A DNA stretch of 7,993 bases from Methanocorpusculum sp. (GTDB taxonomy: Archaea > Halobacteriota > Methanomicrobia > Methanomicrobiales > Methanocorpusculaceae), in NCBI GenBank assembly GCA_017555685.1, contig JAFZFW010000129.1, positions 1 through 7,993 of the forward strand. Reading direction: 5' to 3'. A model generated the notes under the pieces. That model saw only the letters and a program-made list of their open reading frames with translations. It was not told the DNA's origin and made no database searches. Made by a program: the position numbers and the translations under genes. Below, in pieces: positions 1 through 5,884 of the stretch. The number at the start of each line of letters is the position of its first letter. The stretch's first letter is position 1.

Positions 1-909
1 GCCGGCAATCAGCGTCGTCGGTGAGAGGTAGGCGAGGATGATAATCAGCACCCCGAGGATTCCCGCTCCAATTGCCGGCTTTAAGAATTTAGGGATGCGG
101 TATTTTTTCTCTGCGGCATCAAAGACCGCCTTTGTTCCATAGAAGGTTTTGATGTAGAGATATCCTATTCCGGCAGAGAGGATGCCGAGCAGGAGGAAGA
201 AAGGAAGCTGTACGGCTGTCCAGCTCATATCAGCCGTGCCGAACAGCGGCTCGAATCCTTCGAAGAGCCCGAAGATGGCATATCCGGTCAAAGACGAGAC
301 GAATGCCGGAAGCAGTGCATCGTATTTGAAATCTCGAAGATAGAGAATCTCTGCGGCAAGAATTGCACCTCCAAGCGGGGCTTTGAAGATGGCGCCCACT
401 CCTCCACCGATTCCGACAGCGATGGCTATCCGGCGCTCACGGGGCGAGAGCTTCATGATATCTGCTAAGATTGAACCAAAGCCTGCAGATATCTGAGCCG
501 TCGGCCCCTCGCATCCGGCGCTTCCTCCAGAGGAGATAGTGATAATTGAGGAGAGGGCTTTTACAAACGGCACTCTCCAGCGGATTTTGCCGTTGCCGTG
601 ATAGGCTTTTAATGCGGCATCTGTTCCGTGTCCTTCTGCTTCGGGCGCGAACTTCCAGACGATAAGTCCTGAGATAAGCGCTCCGAGCATGAGAATCGGC
701 AGAATGAGCCAGACTGTCTCCGGCGGCGTCCACGATGCGGCGTCAGTGAAGGTAAGCCCTTCGGTTGGATAATGGTAGCCGAGGATGTTTTCCAAGAGGA
801 GGAGTGAGCCAAGCTCGATTCCTTTGAAGAAGAACACCGCACCGATTCCGGAGACGGCTCCAACGAGGATACCTATCAGTATCAGCCGGGGAAGTGAGGT
901 GTCTGCCAT
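1..909 (-). CDS. CLC-family chloride channel/transporter, 3' end cut by window edge
   Basis: This is an integral membrane protein of the CLC family, which moves chloride or similar anions through the cytoplasmic membrane as a channel or as an anion/proton exchanger. The first 303 codons are present without a stop; full CLC proteins usually have 400 or more residues, so the C-terminal part lies outside. Signature stretches are readable: GHGTD (residues 93-97) in the place of the usual GSGIP filter loop, GCEGP (132-136) with Glu134 as the expected gating glutamate, and FKAPLGGAILAAE (175-187) matching the helix G/H region. Hydrophobic segments lie near 8-28, 66-86, 115-128, 161-190, 199-217, 232-254 and 277-296. 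The ATG at 907-909 is the only ATG or GTG before an in-frame stop at 979-981. It has no clear Shine-Dalgarno site, but an A/T-rich box lies about 30 bp upstream, which fits a leaderless transcript. The family call is firm; whether it is a channel or an exchanger is not settled. Confidence 0.9.
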   Translation of the reverse strand, partial: MADTSLPRLILIGILVGAVSGIGAVFFFKGIELGSLLLLENILGYHYPTEGLTFTDAASWTPPETVWLILPILMLGALISGLIVWKFAPEAEGHGTDAALKAYHGNGKIRWRVPFVKALSSIITISSGGSAGCEGPTAQISAGFGSILADIMKLSPRERRIAIAVGIGGGVGAIFKAPLGGAILAAEILYLRDFKYDALLPAFVSSLTGYAIFGLFEGFEPLFGTADMSWTAVQLPFFLLLGILSAGIGYLYIKTFYGTKAVFDAAEKKYRIPKFLKPAIGAGILGVLIIILAYLSPTTLIAG

Positions 910-930
910 TTGTGGTATATTGACAGGCAG

Positions 931-945
931 GAGATAAAAAATATT
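931..945 (-). promoter_or_regulatory. Candidate TATA box for the CLC gene
   Basis: On the minus strand this reads AATATTTTTTATCTC, an A/T run whose centre is about 30 bp before the ATG at 907-909. Archaeal TATA boxes sit about 25-30 bp before the transcription start, so transcription would begin at or next to the start codon. That agrees with the lack of a Shine-Dalgarno site. This was assigned by position and composition only. Confidence 0.35.
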
Positions 946-963
946 CGTGTGGAACGTATCCGC

Positions 964-972
964 CGAAAAAAG
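964..972 (-). terminator. Possible oligo-T terminator after the GLUG gene
   Basis: A run of six T on the minus strand (966-971) lies 7 bp past the stop codon of the GLUG gene. Archaeal RNA polymerase often stops at T-rich runs without a hairpin. I see no strong stem before it, so this is a weak call. Confidence 0.3.
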
Positions 973-978
973 AGTGGA

Positions 979-1044
979 TTATTTTCTTCTCAGGAAGACG
1001 GCACACAGCCCGCCGAGCAGAATACCTGCGAGCGGCGCCGGGCT
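979..1044 (-). other. Archaeosortase-type C-terminal sorting signal of the GLUG protein
   Basis: The last 21 codons encode SPAP, then about 14 hydrophobic residues (LAGILLGGLCAVFL), then RRK and the stop. Motif, membrane helix and basic end is the layout of archaeosortase-processed tails such as PGF-CTERM. The motif here is SPAP rather than PGF, so the exact subclass is uncertain. No archaeosortase gene is in the window. Confidence 0.5.
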
Positions 1045-2277
1045 TTCTGCTGCATCATCCGATGGCGTATAGTCATCTGCCGGGGCATCTTCTGCGGAAC
1101 TTTTCACCACCGTACCATCGTTCACGCCAGTGATATCTCCGGAGAACACTTCTCCTTCTGCTTCGCCGGAAACTAAACCTCTGGAGATACAGTTCTGAAT
1201 CGTTCCGTCATTAGATCCGGCAATCCCTCCGACTAAGACCTGCGGCCAGTTATCGTTGTCGTCTGCAGGAATTGATGTTGCTGTAGCAGAGATATCTGCT
1301 GTGGATTCACAGTCCATGATGTCTGCATAATTCCGTGCGGCAATTCCTCCTGCATACGAATAGGTCCAGCCTTCACCATAACAGGTTGCTGTAATTCCTG
1401 AACGTGTTACTGTACAGTCGGTTACAACTCCATGGTTCTGTCCGACAATACCTCCGGCATACATGTCATCTGAAGTTCCATAGGCAGTTACATCAACACT
1501 TGATGTACAGGAAGAAATCGCTTCCATCATATTGCTTCCGGCAACCCCTCCGGCATAGACACTCTCCTCACCGGACGCGTACACAGTTCCGTCAGCATTA
1601 CAGTCCGCAACTGTTCCAAAGGTCTCTCCGACAATTCCTCCAACGCCGACATCCTCAGAAAGGCTCTCTGCAAAAATCTCACCCTCTATGGAACAGCCCT
1701 GAATCAAACCTCCTGAGTCATATCCAGCAACACCGCCGGCATAGGTTGTAGTACTGACGACATCAATATTTGCAGAAATCACACAGTTCTCGATGGTTCC
1801 CTGCAGGTTCATGGCACAGATTCCCCCTGCATACAGGACAATCTCATCATATACTCCGGAAATGGAGCACTTGACATTCAGGTTTTTGATGGTTCCAGAG
1901 TTACAGCCGAAGAGTCCCGCAAAATGACCTGCAGGTTTTTCAATGGAGTATGAGATGGTCTTCCCATTTCCGTCAAAAACACCCTCGAAAGAGATGGTCA
2001 TACTAATGACTTTTGGCGAGAGACCAATCGGAACCCACTCCTCATCCTCTAAGGCGAGGTCAGTGGTCAGCAGATAGTGTGCTGCACAGTATTCTGCATC
2101 ACCGGCATTCACGAGCTCAGCGAACTGTTTCATATCTGTATTCGACTGAATCAGATACGGGTCGTCAGCAGTTCCGCTGCCGGAAAATGTTGCTGCTGCA
2201 GGGGATGTGAACAGCAGGCAGATGCCAAGCAGAATACTTATGGCAAAAATCCGCCGTATAGTTGATGGATTATTCAT
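979..2277 (-). CDS. Secreted GLUG-repeat surface protein with C-terminal sorting-type tail
   Basis: This is a predicted cell-surface protein of 432 residues. Residues 1-29 form a signal peptide: RR at 8-9, a hydrophobic core at 10-24 and a likely cut after SPAAA. Next comes FSGSGTADDPYLI (31-43), an opening commonly found before repeat or beta-helix surface proteins. Residues 120-400 hold about nine copies of a GLUG-like repeat (A-G-G-I-x-G-x-N-x-G-T-I-x-N-C), starting near 120, 150, 180, 212, 242, 274, 309, 349 and 379. A repeat array of this kind would fold as a beta-solenoid. An acidic, proline-containing linker (396-411) leads to SPAP, a short hydrophobic helix and the terminal RRK. That tripartite tail resembles the PGF-CTERM class of archaeosortase substrates. 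The start has no Shine-Dalgarno site, but TATA-like boxes precede it. The likely role is adhesion or S-layer association; the actual ligand is unknown. Confidence 0.85.
   Translation of the reverse strand: MNNPSTIRRIFAISILLGICLLFTSPAAATFSGSGTADDPYLIQSNTDMKQFAELVNAGDAEYCAAHYLLTTDLALEDEEWVPIGLSPKVISMTISFEGVFDGNGKTISYSIEKPAGHFAGLFGCNSGTIKNLNVKCSISGVYDEIVLYAGGICAMNLQGTIENCVISANIDVVSTTTYAGGVAGYDSGGLIQGCSIEGEIFAESLSEDVGVGGIVGETFGTVADCNADGTVYASGEESVYAGGVAGSNMMEAISSCTSSVDVTAYGTSDDMYAGGIVGQNHGVVTDCTVTRSGITATCYGEGWTYSYAGGIAARNYADIMDCESTADISATATSIPADDNDNWPQVLVGGIAGSNDGTIQNCISRGLVSGEAEGEVFSGDITGVNDGTVVKSSAEDAPADDYTPSDDAAESPAPLAGILLGGLCAVFLRRK
1078..1920 (-). repeat. Array of about nine GLUG-type repeats inside the surface protein
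   Basis: The codons for residues 120-400 encode degenerate copies of a 22-24 residue unit separated by short variable spacers, with a period of about 30 residues in the first six copies and 30-40 in the rest. Clear units begin AGGICAMN (150), AGGVAGYD (180), AGGVAGSN (242), AGGIVGQN (274) and VGGIAGSN (349). The first unit lacks the conserved Cys, and the last (379-400) is degenerate. At the DNA level the copies have diverged, so this is an old protein repeat and not a recent tandem duplication. Confidence 0.75.
2191..2277 (-). other. Signal peptide of the GLUG protein
   Basis: This stretch codes residues 1-29: a polar N-terminus with Arg8-Arg9, a hydrophobic core FAISILLGICLLF, and small residues SPAAA ending at a probable signal peptidase I site. 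Export by the Sec route is the simplest reading. The RR pair lacks the rest of a twin-arginine motif. Confidence 0.75.
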
Positions 2278-2289
2278 AATTAACTATGT

Positions 2290-2310
2290 GAATATTGTAT
2301 TATAATATTC
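2290..2310 (-). promoter_or_regulatory. Perfect-arm inverted repeat overlapping a TATA-like box: candidate operator
   Basis: GAATATT (2290-2296) and AATATTC (2304-2310) are exact reverse complements separated by 7 bp. Within the spacer, two of the three flanking pairs also match. On the minus strand the centre reads TATTATAATA, a TATA-like box about 25 bp before the ATG at 2275-2277, which is the right distance for a leaderless start. A dimeric regulator bound here would block TBP. The protein that binds is unknown, and part of the symmetry could come from A/T richness. Confidence 0.45.
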
Positions 2311-2317
2311 TTCCGGC

Positions 2318-2327
2318 TTATTATAAC
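2318..2327 (-). promoter_or_regulatory. Second candidate TATA box for the GLUG gene
   Basis: The minus strand reads TTATAATAA here, between the tRNA 3' end and the dyad. If used, transcription would start near 2297, inside the dyad, giving a leader of about 20 nt without a Shine-Dalgarno site. It is an alternative to the box inside the dyad. Confidence 0.35.
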
Positions 2328-2328
2328 A

Positions 2329-2340
2329 CAACAAAAGAAG
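2329..2340 (-). terminator. T-rich stretch after tRNA-Ser
   Basis: The minus strand just past the tRNA discriminator base reads CTTCTTTTGTTG. T-rich tracts of this kind commonly end archaeal tRNA transcripts. No hairpin apart from the tRNA itself is visible. If termination is leaky, transcripts could run into the GLUG gene 63 bp downstream. Confidence 0.35.
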
Positions 2341-2424
2341 CGCCGAGAGGGAGATTTGAACTCCCGAGGTGTTACCACCAGAGGCTTTCAAGGCCACCGC
2401 CTTTCCGGACTAGACTATCTCGGC
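2341..2424 (-). tRNA. tRNA-Ser (anticodon UGA)
   Basis: The 84-nt minus-strand sequence folds as a type II tRNA. The acceptor arms GCCGAGA and TCTCGGC pair fully, with discriminator G at 2341. The D stem is GTC/GGC. The anticodon loop CTTGAAA gives anticodon TGA at 2388-2390, reading UCA and related serine codons. The long variable arm has a GGTG/CACC stem with a GTAA loop. The T arm is GGGAG, TTCAAAT, CTCCC. The long variable arm and discriminator G fit serine. CCA is not encoded, as is common in archaea. The anticodon stem GTGGC/GCCTC has a T-T mismatch in its second pair (2396 with 2382). No intron is present. Confidence 0.95.
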
Positions 2425-2450
2425 TAATCGCCTTTACATATTGGCAGTCT

Positions 2451-2462
2451 GCATAAAAATAG
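2451..2462 (-). promoter_or_regulatory. Candidate TATA box for tRNA-Ser
   Basis: The minus strand reads CTATTTTTATGC. Its centre lies about 33 bp before the mature tRNA 5' end, so transcription would begin about 7 nt upstream of it. A short leader of this kind, removed by RNase P, is normal for archaeal tRNAs. A second A/T patch nearer the gene (AATATGTAA, around 2434-2442) looks too close. Confidence 0.4.
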
Positions 2463-2497
2463 GTTTGCTTAAAACACCTCTCCTGCACAATCTACAT

Positions 2498-2527
2498 CTT
2501 AAAGTACCTTCCCGCCAAATATATATC
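2498..2527 (+). promoter_or_regulatory. Promoter region of the hisS-top6 gene cluster
   Basis: Two A/T boxes precede the ATG at 2533. CTTAAAGTAC (2498-2507) is weaker but would start transcription near 2528, just before the ATG. AAATATATAT (2517-2526) is the better TATA sequence, but from it transcription would start inside the first codons of the 109-aa gene. No Shine-Dalgarno site precedes 2533, so a near-leaderless start from the first box is the simplest reading. Confidence 0.35.
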
Positions 2528-2532
2528 ACAAT

Positions 2533-2862
2533 ATGCCAGCCGTATCTCTTGACCCCATCTTCTTTGTCGGTCTTTTCGGAGCTGCTGCAGTGTCCTTCCT
2601 CTGGCTTCGCGACACGCGAATCTTTGTCAGGACCGGACAGCCCGGCTACCGCAAAGCTGCATATCAGGGTGTTCTCATCACTGCGCTTGCGTGGTTTGGA
2701 TGTGCCCTCTGCGGAATGCTTGACATCACCCTTCTCTATCTTGGAATCGGTTTAATCCTGCTTTCCCTCTACCTGCAGTCCAGAATCAAAAAAGAAGATG
2801 TATGGGTTGGCAATGAGTCAGCCTGGAAACGTTTTATCGGCTCAGCCCCACGGAGAAAATAA
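2533..2862 (+). CDS. Small three-helix membrane protein of unknown function
   Basis: I do not recognise this 109-residue protein. Hydrophobic segments at about 8-25, 44-62 and 63-82 suggest three membrane helices, the last two forming a tight hairpin. The loop after helix 1 is rich in Arg and Lys (residues 26-41), and so is the C-terminal tail (from about 84, ending PRRK), which suggests both face the cytoplasm. That would be consistent with three helices only if one segment does not span fully, or if there are in fact two spans. Cys57 and Cys60 form a CxxC inside the second hydrophobic segment. It is a real gene by its coding texture, a nearby promoter, and its stop codon (TAA, 2860-2862) directly touching the hisS start. 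It contains the hisS ribosome-binding site near its end, so the two are probably translated together. No function is proposed. Confidence 0.75.
   Translation: MPAVSLDPIFFVGLFGAAAVSFLWLRDTRIFVRTGQPGYRKAAYQGVLITALAWFGCALCGMLDITLLYLGIGLILLSLYLQSRIKKEDVWVGNESAWKRFIGSAPRRK
2852..2855 (+). promoter_or_regulatory. Ribosome-binding site of hisS
   Basis: GGAG lies 7 nt before the ATG at 2863, within the last codons of the 109-aa gene. It supports that start codon, and hisS has no separate intergenic leader. Confidence 0.7.
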
Positions 2863-4095
2863 ATGATACAGAAACCACGCGGAACCCGGGACTTCCTCCC
2901 TGATGAAATGGCACAGCGCCGCGAACTCGAACAGAAAATGAGAAAGGTCGCCGCATCCTTCGGCTACGGTGAAGTGATGACGCCGATGTTTGAAGAGCAG
3001 GAGCTCTTCGTTCTCAAGTCCGGCGAAGGAATCTTAGGCGAGATGTACGCCTTTGAAGACAAAGGAGGACGCGGAATTGCCTTACGTCCTGAGCTGACTG
3101 CTCCGACTATTCGTGCATACGTCAACGAAGCACAGGTTGCACCAAAGCCGCTTCGCTGGTTCTACTTCGAGGAATGCTTCAGATACGAACGCCCGCAGAA
3201 AGGCCGTTACCGGCAGTTCTGGCAATTCGGATGCGAATTAATCGGTGCTGACTCTGCCGCAGCAGACGCAGAAATTATCGCAGTCGCACATGCCCTTCTC
3301 AAGTGTACCGGCGTCAACTTCATCTTAAAGGTTGGACACCTGGCACCGATGAAGTTCCTGCTCTCCGATCTTGATGCAGTTCAGCAGAAGAAAGTCATGT
3401 CTGCACTTGACAAGAGAGATGAGGAGCTCTTACGCAACACCTTAGACACCCTTGAGCGTCCGGAACTCTTCGAGCCGCTCATCTCCCTTACCAAAGCACA
3501 GAGCTTAGATGATGTGTTTGCAGTTGTTGGAGATATTCCGGAGAGAGCACGCATCGAAGAGACCTTCGGTTTCCTTGAAGCACAGAACATTCCGGTTGTC
3601 TACAACTTCGGTATTGCCCGCGGTCTTGACTACTACACCGGAATGGTTTTCGAGGGATTCGCTGACAACTTAGGTGCAGAGAACCAGATTTTAGGCGGAG
3701 GCGTCTACCGCTTAGCTCACCTGTTCGGCGGAAAGGACACCCCGTCCTGCGGATTTGGAATCGGCTTTGACCGTGTTGCAGTATCTATCGGCGAGTTCAA
3801 GCCGGCACGCGGCCCAAGCGTTGCTGTTGTCTGTACCAAAGAGACCAGAAACGCTGCATATGCTGCAGCCGCTGCATTCAGAAACGCCGGTATCCCTGCA
3901 GTCATGGACTTACTTGACCGCGGATTTGGCGCACAGCTCTCATCTGCCTTAAAGTCCGGTGCAACGCATGCGGTTGTCATCGGAGCAAAGGAAGCAGAAG
4001 CAGGAACCGTCATGCTCAAGAACTTAGAGACTGCAGTCCAGACTGAGATGAGCTTAGAAGCCGCAGTGGATGAGGTACTGCATGGTTCTTGCTGA
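2863..4095 (+). CDS. hisS: Histidyl-tRNA synthetase
   Basis: This cytoplasmic class II aminoacyl-tRNA synthetase attaches histidine to tRNA-His using ATP. The 410 residues match the usual size of about 410-430. It starts with the typical IQKPRGTRDFLP. RPELTAP (75-81) is the conserved segment after motif 1. Motif 2 spans about 99-127, with FRYERP (106-111) and GRYRQFWQFG (114-123). The histidine-specific motif RGLDYYTG is at 253-260. Motif 3 is GFGIGFDR (297-304), ending in the ATP-binding arginine. From about 318 on there is a C-terminal anticodon-binding domain with VAVVC and AVVIGAKE strands. The common GGRYD segment reads GGGVYRLAHLFGG (278-290). Its start abuts the 109-aa gene, and its end overlaps top6B by 14 bp, so it sits inside an operon. 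Confidence 0.96.
   Translation: MIQKPRGTRDFLPDEMAQRRELEQKMRKVAASFGYGEVMTPMFEEQELFVLKSGEGILGEMYAFEDKGGRGIALRPELTAPTIRAYVNEAQVAPKPLRWFYFEECFRYERPQKGRYRQFWQFGCELIGADSAAADAEIIAVAHALLKCTGVNFILKVGHLAPMKFLLSDLDAVQQKKVMSALDKRDEELLRNTLDTLERPELFEPLISLTKAQSLDDVFAVVGDIPERARIEETFGFLEAQNIPVVYNFGIARGLDYYTGMVFEGFADNLGAENQILGGGVYRLAHLFGGKDTPSCGFGIGFDRVAVSIGEFKPARGPSVAVVCTKETRNAAYAAAAAFRNAGIPAVMDLLDRGFGAQLSSALKSGATHAVVIGAKEAEAGTVMLKNLETAVQTEMSLEAAVDEVLHGSC
4072..4076 (+). promoter_or_regulatory. Ribosome-binding site that decides the top6B start
   Basis: GAGGT lies 5 nt before the ATG at 4082 and inside the end of hisS. The upstream in-frame ATG at 4070 has no comparable site and overlaps this one, so 4082 is preferred. 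The resulting protein start ([10 protein letters not shown]) is 4 residues shorter than from 4070. Confidence 0.7.
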
Positions 4096-5884
4096 CGAGC
4101 TTGCCAAGAAACAGCGAAGCATCAGTGTAGCGGAATTTTTTGAGAAGAACAAGCACATGCTTGGATTTGATTCCCCGACGAGGGGAATCATCACCACCGT
4201 TAAGGAAGCAATCGACAACTCCCTTGACGCCTGCGAAGAAGCGCAGGTTTTACCGGATATTTTAGTCTCCGTCCGCCGCATCAAAGAGGATGTATTCCGC
4301 GTGGTGGTCGAGGATAACGGCCCGGGAATTATCCCGGAGAAGATGCCGTCTGTATATGCCAAACTCCTCTACGGATCGCGATTCCATCAGGTAAGACAGA
4401 CCCGCGGTCAGCAGGGTATCGGAATTTCTGCCGCTGTTTTGTATGCTCAGCTGACCACCGGAAAGCCGACAACGGTTATCTCCAGAACCGATGCCTCGCG
4501 CCCGGCACACAAGATGAGTCTTACCATCAAGACAGAGACCAACGAGCCTGAGGTTTTATCGCACGAAGAAATCGATTGGATTCTCCCGCATGGAACCCGC
4601 ATTGAGCTGGAGTTCAAGAGCAGCATTGCTGCAAAGAAGAAACTGCTCGAGTACCTCAAATACACTTCAATCGTCAACCCGCATGCAAAGTTCCGCGTGG
4701 AACTCGACGATGATGCATTCATCTTCGACCGCGTGTCCTCTGATGTTCCTCCGTGCCCGGTAGCTATCAAGCCTCACCCGTACGGTATCGAGCTTGGAGT
4801 CCTGAAGCGGATGGCTGCAGCCTCGGAACTGCCGCTTGCCGAGTTCTTGGTTGAAAGCTTCTCCAAGGTCGGAGCAAAGACTGCTGAGGAAATCTGCCGG
4901 ATTGCCAAACTCAGGACATCGGAAAAAACCGATGCGCTCTCTCTTGAACAGCTCTCCGCTCTGTTAGAAGCGATGCAGACCACAAAGATTCCGGCTCCTC
5001 CGGCATCCCAGTGTCTGTCGCCGATTACAGAAGAGCTCATCGTCAAAGGAATGGAAAAGGAGTTCGAGCTTGACTTCATCAAGGCAAGAACCCGTCCGGG
5101 AAATGTCTTTGGCGGACACTCGTTTATCGTGGAGGCAGCAATCGGTTACGGCGGAAAGCTGCAGTCTGAAGGGCAGGCAACGCTTCTGCGTTTCGCAAAC
5201 CGTGTCCCGCTGCTCTATCAGCAGGGAGCCTGTGCAATCACCAACGCGGTACAGGGAGTAAACTGGAAGAACTACAACGTCTCCCAGCAGGGACTTCCGG
5301 TCGGTCCGCTGATGATTTTAGTCCACGTTGCCGCAACCAATGTCCCGTTCACCAGCGAATCCAAAGATGCGGTAGCATCAGTTCCAGAAGTCGAACGCGA
5401 GATTACGCTTGCCTTACAGGAACTCGGACGTGATTTAAAGCAGTTCTTATCCCGCCGTGAGAAGAACAAACAGCAGGACGACAGAGCCCGTGCTATCTGT
5501 GCAGTGATTCCGTTAATCGCTGCAAAGGTTGCAGAGATTGTTGAGCTTCCGGTGCCTGACACTTCCATTATCGAGGGAAGAATCATGCGGCGTGTTGTCT
5601 TAAAGAAGAAGACAACCGGCGGTCAGATTCTGATTCATATCGACAACTACACCACCAAAGACCAGGAGATTACCATCTACGACATCTCGCAGGACAGTGC
5701 AGAAGATGCTACCGTTCCGCCGACCTTTGTCTCTGAGATGGACGGTGAATACACCAAACTCTGGAAATTCACGCTTGCCGCAGGTGATACCTTCGAGGTC
5801 ACCTATAGCGGAGAAGGCGGAGGCCTGATTCAGATGCAGGGTGTTGCAGAAAACCTGAAAGTGGAGGTTGATCTGGATGTCTGA
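4082..5884 (+). CDS. top6B: DNA topoisomerase VI subunit B (ATPase)
   Basis: This is the ATP-binding subunit of topoisomerase VI, a type IIB enzyme of A2B2 form that relaxes and unlinks duplex DNA. From the ATG at 4082 it has 600 residues. The GHKL ATPase fold shows the N box EAIDNSLDA (42-50, Glu42 and Asn46), DNGPG (78-82) and RGQQGIGIS (108-116). A helix-2-turn-helix region is seen around [10 protein letters not shown] (261-270). The transducer domain follows, with its switch-lysine loop FTSESKDA (423-430, Lys428). The last 90 or so residues, from about 510, are beta-rich, like the C-terminal Ig-like domain of the Methanosarcina enzyme. The gene overlaps hisS by 14 bp and top6A by 8 bp. 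All ATPase residues I expect are present, so it should be active. Confidence 0.96.
   Translation: MVLADELAKKQRSISVAEFFEKNKHMLGFDSPTRGIITTVKEAIDNSLDACEEAQVLPDILVSVRRIKEDVFRVVVEDNGPGIIPEKMPSVYAKLLYGSRFHQVRQTRGQQGIGISAAVLYAQLTTGKPTTVISRTDASRPAHKMSLTIKTETNEPEVLSHEEIDWILPHGTRIELEFKSSIAAKKKLLEYLKYTSIVNPHAKFRVELDDDAFIFDRVSSDVPPCPVAIKPHPYGIELGVLKRMAAASELPLAEFLVESFSKVGAKTAEEICRIAKLRTSEKTDALSLEQLSALLEAMQTTKIPAPPASQCLSPITEELIVKGMEKEFELDFIKARTRPGNVFGGHSFIVEAAIGYGGKLQSEGQATLLRFANRVPLLYQQGACAITNAVQGVNWKNYNVSQQGLPVGPLMILVHVAATNVPFTSESKDAVASVPEVEREITLALQELGRDLKQFLSRREKNKQQDDRARAICAVIPLIAAKVAEIVELPVPDTSIIEGRIMRRVVLKKKTTGGQILIHIDNYTTKDQEITIYDISQDSAEDATVPPTFVSEMDGEYTKLWKFTLAAGDTFEVTYSGEGGGLIQMQGVAENLKVEVDLDV
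5863..5868 (+). promoter_or_regulatory. Strong ribosome-binding site of top6A
   Basis: GGAGGT lies 8 nt before the ATG at 5877, in the final codons of top6B. It is a full match to the core Shine-Dalgarno sequence, the best in the window. It rules against the TTG at 5868, which overlaps it, and against the ATG at 5886, which is 17 nt away. Confidence 0.8.

Noticed and set aside
437..863. Two minus-strand open frames within the CLC gene
   Set aside because: They are alternate frames of the CLC coding region, which carries clear family motifs and has no stop over 303 codons.
907..981. The GLUG and CLC genes share a reading frame with only the stop at 979-981 between them, suggesting a fusion or readthrough product
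   Set aside because: The stop follows a complete sorting tail, a T run follows it, and the CLC gene has its own TATA-like box. A shared frame happens one time in three by chance.
910..1176. Plus-strand open frame of 88 codons across the CLC/GLUG gap
   Set aside because: It mostly lies opposite the GLUG gene's C-terminal end, has Cys/Arg/His-rich composition unlike a real protein and no ribosome-binding site.
1404..1751. Plus-strand open frame of 115 codons opposite the GLUG gene
   Set aside because: It is antisense to the repeat region. Its Gln/His/Arg/Leu/Ser-rich composition is what reversed GLUG codons produce, and it has no start signals.
1078..1920. Regularly spaced repeats that might be a CRISPR array
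   Set aside because: The repeats are degenerate, coding, in frame and explained by the GLUG protein unit. There are no identical direct repeats with unique spacers.
2441..2755. Plus-strand frame of 104 codons overlapping the small membrane protein
   Set aside because: It overlaps the 2533-2862 gene in another frame. It starts opposite the tRNA promoter, and its composition is Ser/Leu-rich without any domain. The 2533 frame joins neatly to hisS and looks like a membrane protein.
3717..4019. Minus-strand frame of 100 codons opposite hisS, and similar frames opposite top6B and top6A
   Set aside because: These are shadows caused by codon bias in strong genes. None has motifs or start signals.
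4070..4081. Four extra N-terminal residues for topoisomerase VI B from the ATG at 4070
   Set aside because: The Shine-Dalgarno sequence at 4072-4076 overlaps that ATG and is spaced correctly for 4082.
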